The notes beneath the pieces are model-generated. The model saw only the letters and a program-made list of their open reading frames with translations. It was not told where the DNA came from and ran no database searches. This document shows positions 10,725 through 21,178 of a DNA stretch of 23,048 nt, piece after piece (within the stretch, counting starts at the first letter, position 1; each line of letters begins with the position of its first letter). Both the position numbers and the translations under genes were made by a program. This DNA comes from Phialocephala subalpina (taxonomy: Eukaryota > Ascomycota > Leotiomycetes > Helotiales > Mollisiaceae): positions 167,505-190,552 of the forward strand of contig FJOG01000057.1 of assembly GCA_900073065.1 (NCBI GenBank). The letters run 5' to 3'.

Positions 10725-11564
10725 TCAATTCCCATCACCGGGGCTGCTTTCACCCTCCAACTCCACCCTCACCGAATCCGGGAAATCCTTCAATCGATCC
10801 TCCTCATCCAGCGGCTCTAAGTCGTAGCGGCCTTCCTCTTCCTCGTCCTCGTCACTCTCCTCATCCGCCGTATACTTCCCACCGCTCTTATACCTATACC
10901 TGGCCTCGCCATCCCTCTTCAGCTTGACCCGGATGACCCGATAGGCGAACACAATCCTATTGACCGTCCGCCCAAGGTCCACGGTCCGGGAATTCGCGAC
11001 CGTCACGTCGAGCTCCAGGCCCGCCTCCCCAGGGAAACCCACCACCGTCCCGTTCGCCGCAACCTTGAGCTTGGGGTGGTGCCGCGTCTCGTTTGTAGAC
11101 GACGTGGTGAACCTAGAGGCGATCTTCAGCCCGGTGATCATGAACACGCGCTTCCTGCCCACGAGGCTGTTCTCCAGGAAGGCCTGTACGCGCAGCGACG
11201 CGAGGATGCACTCGGTCACATATTCCTTGGTGGGCGCGAACTCGAGCGTCTCGAGCAGCTCGCAGTGGTAGACGTTCTTCTTGTCTCGGGCAAACGCGTA
11301 GACGAGGTCCGCGGACGAGGCGATCCCCTGGGCGACGTTGACGTTGAGATCGGCCTTGGCCTCCAGTTTCTGCTTGACAGCCTCGTTGAAGTCGGCGTTT
11401 GCGCTCTTGTTTATGAGGTTTGAGGGAACAGTGACGTATTCATCCTGGTTGAGAGGTGCGGTGAGCGTCTCGAGGGTGGAAAAGATGCTTCCGAGCTTAG
11501 GTGCTATTGCGCTGTCGGGATTGATGCTGAGACTTGGCGCCTGGAAATAGTAGAGCTTGACCAT
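10725..11564 (-). CDS. fungal gasdermin-like pore-forming protein (HET-Q1/RCD-1 type)
   Basis: Intact intronless frame of 279 residues, close to the published size of Podospora HET-Q1 and similar fungal gasdermins. It is a predicted cytosolic cell-death effector that, once activated, oligomerises into plasma-membrane pores. Family-like features are the N-terminal YYFQAPSLSIN, a Lys/Ala-rich helical and strand region (60-100), LLETLEFAPT (103-112), MITGLKIASRF (142-152), where ITGLKIA is a hallmark of fungal members, and IVFAYRV (204-210) at the end of the pore-forming domain. Residues about 231-279 form a very acidic tail (a run of Asp/Glu at 234-244), which in this family would be the short inhibitory segment removed by proteolysis. 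The protease gene 1.06 kb upstream on the same strand is the likely activator. The gene is GC-rich, in contrast to the adjacent AT-rich block. The identification rests on motif recall. Confidence 0.83.
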   Translation of the reverse strand: MVKLYYFQAPSLSINPDSAIAPKLGSIFSTLETLTAPLNQDEYVTVPSNLINKSANADFNEAVKQKLEAKADLNVNVAQGIASSADLVYAFARDKKNVYHCELLETLEFAPTKEYVTECILASLRVQAFLENSLVGRKRVFMITGLKIASRFTTSSTNETRHHPKLKVAANGTVVGFPGEAGLELDVTVANSRTVDLGRTVNRIVFAYRVIRVKLKRDGEARYRYKSGGKYTADEESDEDEEEEGRYDLEPLDEEDRLKDFPDSVRVELEGESSPGDGN

Positions 11565-12368
11565 TGTGAACGTTTTCCCTTTGTCTGACCAGACACTAAG
11601 TTACAGGGACTTTATGTTTCAAGATTGCAGCGGTGAGCAGATTACACCAAATGAGTGCTTAGAGTCTTTCGATAGTGAAGATATAAGACGACATGATTTG
11701 CTATACTACTAAGTATTTGAGTCACTCTTTTAGAAGCGGGGGCAGTAAATCCCGCAAGCAGTACAAGAGGGTATAATACAGCTCAATATCGGCTACCTTA
11801 GGCAGTTCAGTCAGCATGTACTTCGTTATCTCAATAACTGATTGGACATTCCAGCAGCATATGCATGCAAGATGCCCATTTCTGCACTTCCCGTCGCCCA
11901 ACGTGGTGAATCTCAGCCCTGGTAGTTATGGCGAGGAGACCGAAGCCTGTCGAGCCTGGCAATAGAGGGGAATTTTTATATTCCCAATTCTGTAGAGGTC
12001 TTGGTTCAGCCCCCTCATACTAACAGGATCCCGCTTGAAGGAGTCTCAATCAGCAAAGGATGCTCGAGATGAGGGCGGATCGGACGAAAAACGGCAGAGC
12101 GTTTCTTTCGATTACGAGGCAGAACCGTGGCGTCGGGTCATGCGCTGGCTGCCAGCACGCAACACTATCGCGACGAGTTGTAATTGGATCCTGTCGGCGG
12201 AGTGCATCGAAAACCTTTTGAATGGCGCACTACAGACGCCCCCGGGATTGATAGAGTTGACAGAGAGGCTGAGCGACAAGCTGAGTCTAGGTAGAAAATC
12301 TTCCATGATGACTGATGGTGAACGGCGGGGCTGAGGAACATTTCCGATACTTTGGTGAGAATATACTA
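11565..12368. other. 5' region of the gasdermin-like gene
   Basis: About 800 bp between the gasdermin-like start and the MITE. Open frames on both strands (12035-12334 +, 12112-12438 -) overlap each other and have no recognisable domain. It presumably contains the promoter of the gasdermin-like gene. No convincing regulatory site was identified. Confidence 0.4.
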
Positions 12369-12553
12369 CAGCAGAAACTCGGTATAAGAATACTCTATAT
12401 AAGAATACCCTAACAAAAACCTCTATATTCTTAGCCAATGTCGTGGTCCCGAATGGGTTTTTTTTGGTGTGTCCACTAAAAGTATAAGAGTATCCTCACG
12501 ATATTCTTAATTTTGAGCGGTCCCGAGCGTATTCTTATATCGAGTTTCTACTG
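12369..12553. mobile_element. pogo/Fot1-like MITE (185 bp)
   Basis: Terminal inverted repeats of about 25 bp face each other at 12369-12393 and 12529-12553, consensus beginning CAGYAGAAACTCGRTATAAG. The two mismatches are both C/T or G/A. TA dinucleotides at 12367-12368 and 12554-12555 fit the target-site duplication of the Tc1/mariner superfamily, and CAGT-type ends point to pogo/Fot1 relatives. Subterminal TATAAGAATA repeats occur inside. There is no coding capacity, so it must have been moved by a transposase elsewhere. Confidence 0.78.
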
Positions 12554-12621
12554 TACTTTCAGCCGGATGGATCTGGCCAACAGTGAACTCGAAGTGAGAC
12601 CACCTAAAATTACATGCCACC

Positions 12622-15600
12622 TCAGCTGAAGAAACCCCTGATCTCCCCTTGTATCCATGGTTCGTCCCGATTCGGGTCGAACAAACCCCAATGCTTAATC
12701 CACCAGTAACCTGTAGTATTATCAGGATCCTTCAGTTCTGCGAACATGCGCCGCACAGAACGAACCCGACGGAGATTCTCCCACTCTTCCTGCGTTAGGA
12801 AGCCTCTTGCATAATCAAGAATGACTGCCGCGATCCCAGCAGCAATCGGCGCTGCACAGGACGTACCGCTCATGTGTTTATGATCGCCTGGTTGATTCAG
12901 CTTCTGTGGCCATGCCGAGCTGACGCATTCTCCAAGAACCATGATCTTCATGTTCTCCTTCGGGCTCGGTGTGAACCCGGATGGGCTGCCGTAACCATCT
13001 CCTGAATGGACACAGATGACTTCCGGTTCGTTTGCGGGCCAAGCAACTCCGCCGGGGCGGTTCTTACCGTCATTAGAGGCTGCTGCGAACATGAGGACAT
13101 CTTTGTAAGCCGCGTGTTTGATCGCCTGGTACAGAGTCTCGTGGATGCGTTCAAACCCGAAGGACATGACAATAATGTCGACTTGCCATTCATCTACGGC
13201 ATATCGGATGGCCTAGATTGCATCAGCCACAATGCCATGTCCCATCGTTGTGAGCAGTGCTAGGTCCTTACCTCAGCAATCCTTTCTGCTGCATTTTCAA
13301 CCTTCTGCTTATTCTTGAACACCCTAGCAACATGAACGACGGCATTTGGAGCGATCTTGCGGAGGAGAACGGCGAGGTGCGTACCATGTCCGACGTCATC
13401 GTTCCATATGCTATCTTGTTCGATCCAATTACGATATACCATTTTGGGTTCGAAGTCATACATATTCTTGTGGTCTGGGGACAGATCGACACCGCTATCT
13501 AAAATGGCAATCTTGACCCTTTTCGCATTAGAGACGCCCGACTTGCGCAACTCTCCATTTATCCGGCAAAGGGCATCGTCGTGCCATGCGAACCACTTTT
13601 TCGCCGTAGATTTCCTAAATAGTTTTCAATATTAGATACCCACTTATATATATAGGCACTCTGGGGTCAAAAGCATTGCTGGAATTTCCCACTTGTTTTC
13701 ATCGACTGGCTGTTCCCTGTCCCCAAGCAAGCAGAGCTCGCGTCTCTCGGAAAATGTTGGTTGGGCATCCTCTGAAAGTTGAGGCTCAGTATGATGTCTA
13801 ATAGGAAGAGGGGAAGAGGGAGGAAAAGTAGGGCCATACCCCTTATCGTGGCAAGGGCTAAGTCTCCGGCCGTGGATGATGGTCGTCGACGAGTGCTTCC
13901 GAGCCTTTGTTCACCCGACTCGTTGAGATTCTCCACGTCCTTCTCTGGGACTAAAGCGTCATGAAGTTCTTCCAAACGAACCTTGTATCCATCCCTAAGT
14001 TCCAATGCCAAGGGCTGAACAATACATGACAGGATGTAGAGTCGGATTGGACCCTCCTCTGACAGCGTATTGCTCAGAAGATCTGCCGGTGGCTCCAGCT
14101 TCAGGCAAGAACGGATAGCTTTCTTCAGTGCAGGAGATACTCGCTTGGAGCGATCGCGTTCGCTTTGCTTTTCCAATTCCTGGAGTTGTTGCCAAGCTTG
14201 CTGGCAGTCGCTGTTGCACTGTTTCCACTCTTCTTGGTCGTGTGATCTTCTAGTAAACCTGGCACCTGTGGCTATCTCGAGGAAAATAATGCCAAGGGCT
14301 AGAATGACGGGATGAGAGTGACATTGCATATGATGTGGCGGATTTTTCGGGACCTTCTGAGCCTGTCGGAGCTCGACCGAAAGATAAGGAAAGGTTAAGA
14401 CAGACGATGTCGCGCTGCTTACATGGCGGACAAAGTAGACCCTATTACTGCTCCATGCTGTCTGAAACCAGGAACCTGGGTACAAGAACAACATGGAGTT
14501 GGCGAGAGTGTAGCAAAGGACTAGCTTCTCCCGGGGCGTGTATTTCGAAATGTCAGAAATTGCGATGCCATCTCCCAAAAGCTGGTGAAGAGACTCCATA
14601 GTTGTATGGTGGTCGATACCCTCGAGCAGTTCGGGTGTCAGGTGCCACAAGCCGTCCCTCTCGGCCAAAAAGTTGACTCGGAAACCTTCGCTATCCAACA
14701 ATAACTGACAAATGTCATTGTTGATGGAATGCCTAGTAGCCGTGGCTATCGCTTGAGACCTACGCGCCCATGTCAGAGAATAGGTAAGACGGTTAAAGAG
14801 GAGTATTGATATTTTTTTCTTTCTCACCGGGTCTTCTTAATGACTTCGACATCCGTCACTTTCCACTCAATGCTATCCTTGCAGACAGGCAGGAGGACCT
14901 CAAATTTGGCTGGGATATAGTCCTGTCTAGTGACTTCTTGTGATGACAACTTCGGCCCCAACTGACGGTGTCTAATCAGACTAAGCCTCGCCTCTCTCGC
15001 AGCCCGTTGAGAGCAGTGGCATTTCCAGTGCCGCTCCAAGAGATGGTAGACTCTATTGGCTAATTCCTTCATTCCATGGCTTGGATGATGAGAAAGGCTG
15101 AATTCTTCGGCGTCCTGTCCGGAGATATTCCTGTAGTACACGACCGAAAGATGCTGGTTAGCCTCCTTGACCCGTTTAAGGAACTTGCCGCGCTTCTCGT
15201 CGTTTTTCATCTCGTTTTTGTGAAACAGGGAAACATCGCGACCCATGAGTTCCAAGTAACGCTTGCGACGTTCACCTGTCTGGCTCGGCAATTCGAGGCA
15301 TTCATCGTAACCTCCCAGATCGTGCGACTCGATGGAGTTGGCTAGATCGTTTAGCATTTGAAATCGCTCCCGGTCGTTTTGCCTCGTAGCGGTCGTCTAG
15401 AGAACGGTGAGTGTCTGAGCAAGCGATGAGCGGCTGGCGGTATGAAGAGACATACAAAGGGGAATGGCATCCATCTCGTGGGGAATCGGCTGTCCAAAGC
15501 CGCCAACAATCTAGTAACCTCTTCATCCCGCAGGCCAGAAGCCCACTCTCCCCGGGACACGGACAACGCCTGTCCAATATTCACTATGTCGGAATAACAG

Positions 15601-15710
15601 TCCTCAGCGTCTTGGGACAGATTCGCATCCTGGTTGTCGCCGTCTATGAACTCTTTCGTGAGGGCCCCAAAGGCGGGAACGACCCGGCCGAGAAGTTCCA
15701 GCCGCCACAT
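12622..15710 (-). CDS. DUF7580-like and subtilisin (S8) protein, HET-Q2-type activator
   Basis: Six exons fit in phase: 15710-15456, 15396-14828, 14759-13840, 13771-13660, 13614-13272 and 13212-12622, giving 929 residues. Introns are 45-68 nt; donors are GTATGT, GTGAGA, GTATGG, GTGCCT (weak) and GTAAGG. The N-terminal part is helical. Residues about 275-560 resemble the fungal DUF7580 kinase-like domain (EKLVLCYTLANSML, then WSSNRVYF, then LALGIIFLEIATG). Residues about 650-890 are a subtilase with an intact triad: Asp658 (AILDSGVDL), His695 (GHGTHLA) and Ser851 (SGTSCAAP), with oxyanion Asn780 (AAASNDG). There is no signal peptide, so it is likely intracellular, and no pro-domain is evident. 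It lies upstream of the gasdermin-like gene on the same strand, the arrangement expected of a protease that cleaves and activates it. The frame stays open upstream of 15710 to about 15800, so an extra first exon is possible. Confidence 0.85.
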
Positions 15711-16139
15711 GAAAGCTACACGGCGCGCTCCTATTTCGAGTATCGAGCAATAGGACGTTACGAAGCTGCGGGACTCAGCAGAGGGAACTTCTATACAAAG
15801 GCGGGCTCATGAGAGCTGGCGTTGCGCAAAATCGAGAGCGCAGGCGGCTGGGCATGGGCATGGGCATGGTGTTTCTTCGCGTGCCTCAAGCGAGATGGAG
15901 GGGTGTGACAAGATGAGCAGGGCGTGCCTTCCCCATCGCTCCACGTATTCTCGTGCCCTCCCCCCTGCCCTGGACGCCCGACGCCGTTGGCTTAGAATTC
16001 TAGCAATGATTTGCCCACAACCCCCGCCATTCGGATCGGTTCGAAGACGAGTGGCGGGGAATGCTTACTTAATTGACACCTTACCTTACTCTCCGTCGAG
16101 GGCCGGACCGCCAGCAGTATCGCTCTCGGTGAAGCCATT
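15711..16139. promoter_or_regulatory. divergent promoter region, protease and kinase-like genes
   Basis: A 429-bp gap separates the start of the minus-strand protease from the start of the plus-strand zinc-finger/kinase-like gene, so both probably draw on shared control sequences. Three tandem GGGCAT units lie near 15850-15867. The part next to the protease (about 15711-15800) stays open in the protease frame and could be coding. The plus-strand frame 15895-16188 has no features. Confidence 0.45.
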
Positions 16140-19100
16140 ATGGAATTTGAGGCGGATCCCAAAGACACTGCCAGCCTCAAGCATCTAGCCCAAGCCTGTG
16201 AGAGGCATCTGCGGGAGGTTTTACGCGGTGAGGAAGTCCAAGAAGACATCGTCAAGGCCAGAGAAGGTCATTGGGCATCTCGACAGTTCGCTGAGTTCAA
16301 CTTGTGGTGCGCCAAAGTCGGCGTAAGCGGCGAGGGTCTCAAATCCATCGACCTCCGACTCAAAGATGTGCCTGAGATCTGTGAGCTTCTCAGGAAGCTA
16401 CTTCAGTCGCTTGAGCGAGACCTCAACGGTTGGCAACCTCTCTGCCCGCTCGACTTGCAGTCCATGAGGCTGACCATGACCGTGATCAGAACTGCAGCAG
16501 CCCACCGAAGCCCCTGCACAGATAAAAAGTGCCGACAGTGGTGTCGATGATGATACCGAGTCGGATGCTTCTTCGCTTTCTTTCCCGTCTCTATCCTCTT
16601 CTGAGCACGCTGAGGCCGAAAGTGCCGCTGATGATGCTGCGTCGGCGTGGAAGAAACGGAATCTCGCGCTGCGAAGACACATCGAAGATACGATCGATCG
16701 ACTCCACGGACATGCTCTGCGGATCACACGTGCGGGGGCCAAACATCGCCGGGAACGACTTGAGAAATATCGACAGAAGGAAGGTCCTAAGGTTTTGTAC
16801 GAAGGGTTCAAGGAGCTCGGAATCAGAACAGCCAAGATGCAGTTCCCGTCAGCATCTGAAGCGTTCCGAGAAAGAATGGCCGAATCGTTTGCCAGGCGGA
16901 GAATCCGGTTTGAGTACCTTGAGAAGCACCAGAAGAAGCGAGCCGTCGACAGGGACGTGCAAGACGAACAAGGCTTACCCCCTGAAGGCGGCGATGGCCT
17001 GGCACAGTTGCTCCAAAAGCAGGAGCCCCCGAAAAGACTCAATATACCTGTTCGACGTCTCCTCCAAGACCAACGCACCATTTACTCGGCTACAGAGAAC
17101 ACCAAACTCGAGATGCGTCCTCTGCCAAGGCGGGAAGAGCGAGTAGAGAGCGTTGCCTCGATTGCGCTGCGGCATCCTGGATTCCCGCCACGTCCTCGGT
17201 CCAGTGGCGCTAGTTTCCAGTGCCCCTATTGTCGTCTTGAATTCCGTGCCCGCGAGGCCGACGAAGACCGCTGGAGGTGGGTTTGGCCCGGTACCGAACA
17301 ACGTACTACATGCTAATCATATGAGTAACAAGCCAGCATGTTATGCAAGATTTCGAACCGTACTTCTGTACCTGGGAAGGCTGCACGACGCCGTTTGACG
17401 TACCAAACACGTTTGATGGCTTACTGGCTCACTTACAAGACCATCTTGAAGAACGATATCACGTCGACATGCCCGATGGCGAGCACAAAGAGTTTAATGA
17501 GAAGGAGTTCGAAGAACATGTTGCGAGGCACGGCAAAGTTTCCAATGAAATGCTGGTCACTATGAAGGAGGCCAGCCAACGGAAGGGTGCATTCTTGTTT
17601 GAGAGCTGCCCTTTCTGCGGCGGCTATCCAGATGTTTTGGAAAAGCTCGACCCAGACACCCCAGAAGCTCAGAAAGAGCTGCGACGGCATATCAAACAGC
17701 ATATGCAGGATATCGCACTCTTCCTCCCTCCGCATCGTGAAGATACCGTCAACGAAGACGATGAGTTCAAGAGCTCTATTGTCACTCGTCGAAGCGTCGG
17801 CCACAGTGATTTGGGAGTGCCAGACGATTTTATAACAGTCTGCGGTCGAGAAGGTTGTGACTGCAAAGACAAGGGTAAACATTCGGACGAGGATGTGTCG
17901 GCAGATTCTCCAGTTCCAGAACAAGAAGTAGACTTCTGGGCAGAACGATTTCCGCAATCTTCTCTCTACGACCGTTCCAGCGTGACAGATGAATATTATC
18001 TCAGTGATGAGCGGCTTCAACCTTTCATTGCGCGATTTTGGTCGACGCCGTCTTCTAAACCATATTCGATCACCAGGGAAATAGAAGAATCGGACGTGGA
18101 GCTAATGGAGAAATCGCAAGCATCCACCAGTCACGATTCACAGAAGCCAATGACGCCGACCCTGTCCCTATATGAAGAGCTTAATGAGCGTATCTGTATT
18201 TGTCCCATTACTGGCAATAAGTACATCAGCAATTTGGAGACTCTCCCTGAGACAGTTACGTGGCCAACAGTCAAGAAGTTGTTGGCTTCTTCATTTGTGC
18301 GCCGATGGCTTCCAGGCCGGGACAAAAATCTTAAGACCAAAATCCAAGGGGCAAGGAAGGTCATCGCCATCCTCGTACTTATAGGCCGATCCAATGCCAT
18401 CGAGCGTCTGTTGCCAGAAGACCTCACAGATGAAGATCTTCCCCTTTCTCTAAATGGGACCTATCTGCAGTCCCACTCCCGCCAGAAGATATTCCTCTCG
18501 TTTAGCACCTGGGAACCAGGGGCGGTTGGCATGTTTCTCGAGAAGCAGTGGGTGATCCTAGAACCACCATTGAAACTCGATGCCACGACTCCGGTCGACC
18601 TCCAACTCCACTCCCGTTGCGCACTCAGCTTGGCGTTTTATTCTTGTGTTGAGGTTACCAAAACCATCTCACGCCCAGCCCATGTCTACAAAGGTACTCT
18701 CAAACCCGGATTTCAACATGGGTTCGACAACAGTGTAAGTTCACTCCAGCTTCCACCACAGATTTCGGCCAACGCTGACGTTAATTTGCAGGCGAACGCG
18801 GGGAATCCTGACCCGATCTACGTTGCCATCAAGACATTCGAACGAATAAGCAACTACATTAACGAGAGGGACATGCTGGACAGGATCCGTTCCAAGGGTA
18901 TAAAGAACGACCACCTGATCAGGCATCTGGCTATCTGCGATGAAGTCCCATGTATCATCTTCCCTTGGGCCACCGGCGGAGACCTGGGGGATTTCTGGCA
19001 ACGCAAGTTCCTAAAAGTACCAGGTGACTTCCTCTGGTCTCTCAGACAAATAGTCGGTCTCGCACACGCCCTGAAGGATCTCCACACCGCGAACTGTCGT

Positions 19101-19772
19101 CACGGAGACCTCAAACCCGCAAACATCCTCTACTTCATCAAAAACGGCTTCGGCATCTTGAAGATTGCGGATCTAGATGTGGCAAGAGCTCATAACCATG
19201 CTACTAAAATGAGAGCCGGTGTGACGATCACCGCAGCCAATACTAAGATATACGAGGGCCCGGAGGTGAGAAGCGACATGCCGAGGTCGCGTCGATATGA
19301 TTGCTGGGGCATGGGCTGCATCATTCTCGAGTTCGTTCTGTGGCTCTTATACGATTTCAAAGCGCTCGAGAGCTTCGTGAGCGCTCGAAACTCTGAATGG
19401 CACGGCTATTACCGACCTAAACCTCAGTCTATCACAGTCTTTCAGGATGCAGACCTATCGGAGGCGGCGGAGGTACATCCGGTGGTTTACGAGGCGATGG
19501 ACTTTCTGCGAAAGGATCCGCGAAGTTGGGGCACGGCCTTGGAGGCCGTTGTCAACCTAGTGGACAACCACCTTCTTCAGATTAATCCTGAGGATCGCAT
19601 TGATGCTGCTGGCCTACACCAGCAGCTTCAAGCGATACTAGAGAAGGTCGAAAAGCATCCCTCGTACCTGGTGAACGCGAACAAGCCTCCCCCTTCCATC
19701 CCTCCCATATTTAGTCAGCCGCCATTGCAGTTGCTTGCAGATCTGAAGTCCACCTTTGAGCAAACTTGTTGA
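16140..19772 (+). CDS. C2H2-like zinc-finger protein with kinase-like domain
   Basis: Four exons fit: 16140-16428, 16490-17280, 17337-18734 and 18792-19772, giving 1152 residues. Donors GTTGGC and GTTTGG are weak, but frame, protein continuity and branch sites (CTGAC, CTAAT) support them; the third intron has GTAAGT and TTGCAG. Residues 1-96 (FNLWCAKVGV, then LKSIDLRLKDVPEI) match the N-terminal segment common in fungal zinc-finger/STAND-type proteins. Finger-like pairs follow at Cys341/Cys344, Cys371/Cys376 with His392/His396, and Cys451/Cys454 with His478/His482. The kinase-like domain covers about 830-1120: VAIK (Lys840), HGDLKPANIL (930-939, Arg of HRD replaced by Gly, Asp932 and Asn937 kept), DLD in place of DFG (953-955), and GPEV with DCWGMGC for the activation end and helix F. 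Asp and Lys are kept, so weak activity is possible. Its position next to the protease suggests a signalling or sensor partner; this is not proven. Confidence 0.85.
18735..18791 (+). other. in-frame 57-nt intron
   Basis: Donor GTAAGT at 18735, branch-like CTGAC near 18771, acceptor TTGCAG ending at 18791. The length is a multiple of three and contains no stop, so retention would insert 19 residues just before the VAIK segment of the kinase-like domain without breaking the frame. Signal quality favours a real intron. Confidence 0.75.
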
Positions 19773-20200
19773 CAAGGGAGGTTGTGGAAGCCTAGAGGCT
19801 AGTACAAACGTGTGGAGTGAGTCATGTGCACATTGCACGTGATAACTCGGTAAAAGTCGTAGTATTAGTGTAGAGATCTGCCCATACGACACTCAGTAGT
19901 TCAGCCAATGTATTCAATCCTCGATGTAACAATTCTGGTTTAATGTCACATGCTGCACTAGCGTGGGCCTGTGCGCCTAGGGGATAAGAGCTTGTTTTAT
20001 AGCTAGGGTTATTCTTTTCTCCTTATCGATAATTCTAAGAATAGAAAGTACTACTTGATTTGAATTGTTTGAGTACTTTCTATTACACTCGAACTTATTA
20101 AAAAAAATCTTTATAACGAAAAAACTAAGTAATAATTTAATAAATACTATTTATATTTTCAATTAATTAACGTGTACTTGGTGATATTCGACGAATTCTA
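19773..20200. other. 3' flank with short perfect inverted repeat
   Basis: No gene is seen. ATAGAAAGTAC at 20041-20051 and its exact complement at 20072-20082 can form an 11-bp stem with a 20-nt loop. Composition drops towards AT-rich from about 20085. The inverted repeat may be a remnant of a small transposable element or a repeat edge. Confidence 0.5.
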
Positions 20201-21178
20201 AAGTTGAATATTATTAGAAAAATCATCTTTTATAACTAGGAGTGCGAAAAGCTTCCTTTGTAGTTAAGGTCCTAGAAATGGGGTCTTCGCTAGTCCTCGC
20301 TTAGTGTAACGTAGCCGGGTTCGCTAACCCTGCTTAGAAGCAAAGCTTCCGTATCTTGGGGTTGGACTGTTGTGATGTGGGTTCTTGAACAAGGCGGTGA
20401 TTGTGACAGCTCTACGAGATGGAGTCTCACGCAATGAAGACTCCTCGTAGAAGGTGCTGTATTTACGAGAATTCTAAGCTAAGGACACAAGAGAGTTCAA
20501 GGGAACTCTAGTCTTAAGTACACAAAGAGAACGTGTAGGCAGACGCGATGTCAGCATTCCTAGATCTAGAACAAGTAACTATACCTTGAACGCCTGTCTT
20601 TTACACCTATTAGCCGCCTCTTTGCACTAGGACCGGTAGGCTGCTGGCTAGCTACCGGCCGCTTATACACACCTTCAGCTCTCATCCCAGCTCCCATCCC
20701 AGCTTTATCCCGCAAAATTTTCTGCTTGTGTTGTTTAAGACGATGCGCTTTCTCCTCCAAACGCCAGAGTTCCTAGTCTCGCTCAACAGTGGCATGACTA
20801 CTAAGGCTTATCTCCTCCCTACGGGCAGATTCTAATTGTTCGTTTACTCATCGCTGCTCAACCCGCCTAATAGAAGCTTCATTATGCTTACGCTATTGTT
20901 CTCGGTCCCGAATTTATTCGCCCAAGCCTCGCACCGCATACTTTTCTCTCTGGCTTTAGAGATCTAACCGCCTTGGTATATTTCAGGTTTATACTATCGT
21001 GCTTAACTTTCTAACCCTTGAACATTTTCCCTCTGGAGTTCGATTGTAACCAACCGCTGCCGATTTGCAATTTGCCATTTGGTATTATAATCACGGGTTT
21101 TAAGTCTATGCGTTTTTTGGTTAAAATCGCGAAAATTCGCGCTTTCCTCTATTATTCCTTTCTCTTTAAATTATTATT
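20201..21178. repeat. degraded repeat region with minus-strand coding relic
   Basis: Ordinary composition, but no intact gene. On the minus strand one frame from about 20960 to 20569 reads as a charged coiled coil (RREEISLSSHATVERD, then LEEKAHRLKQHKQKILRDKA) interrupted by TGA/TAA/TAG at several points, as if an older protein-coding repeat had decayed. I cannot name the family. A two-part hairpin lies at 20411-20451 (TCTACGAG/CTCGTAGA and GAGTCT/AGACTC), followed by an imperfect palindrome GAGTTCAAGGGAACTC near 20492-20507; these could be edges of an LTR-like or other repeat. Confidence 0.5.

Noticed and set aside
13667..13839. Apparent hydrophobic, membrane-like segment (LLFLPLPLFLLDIILSL) at the end of the DUF7580-like frame
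   Set aside because: It is the translation of a 68-nt intron (13839-13772) with donor GTATGG and acceptor TTTCAG; splicing it out restores a soluble sequence in phase with the next exon.
20566..20760. 64-codon minus-strand frame as a small gene
   Set aside because: The same frame continues upstream through several stops as a decayed coiled coil, so it is a relic rather than an independent gene.
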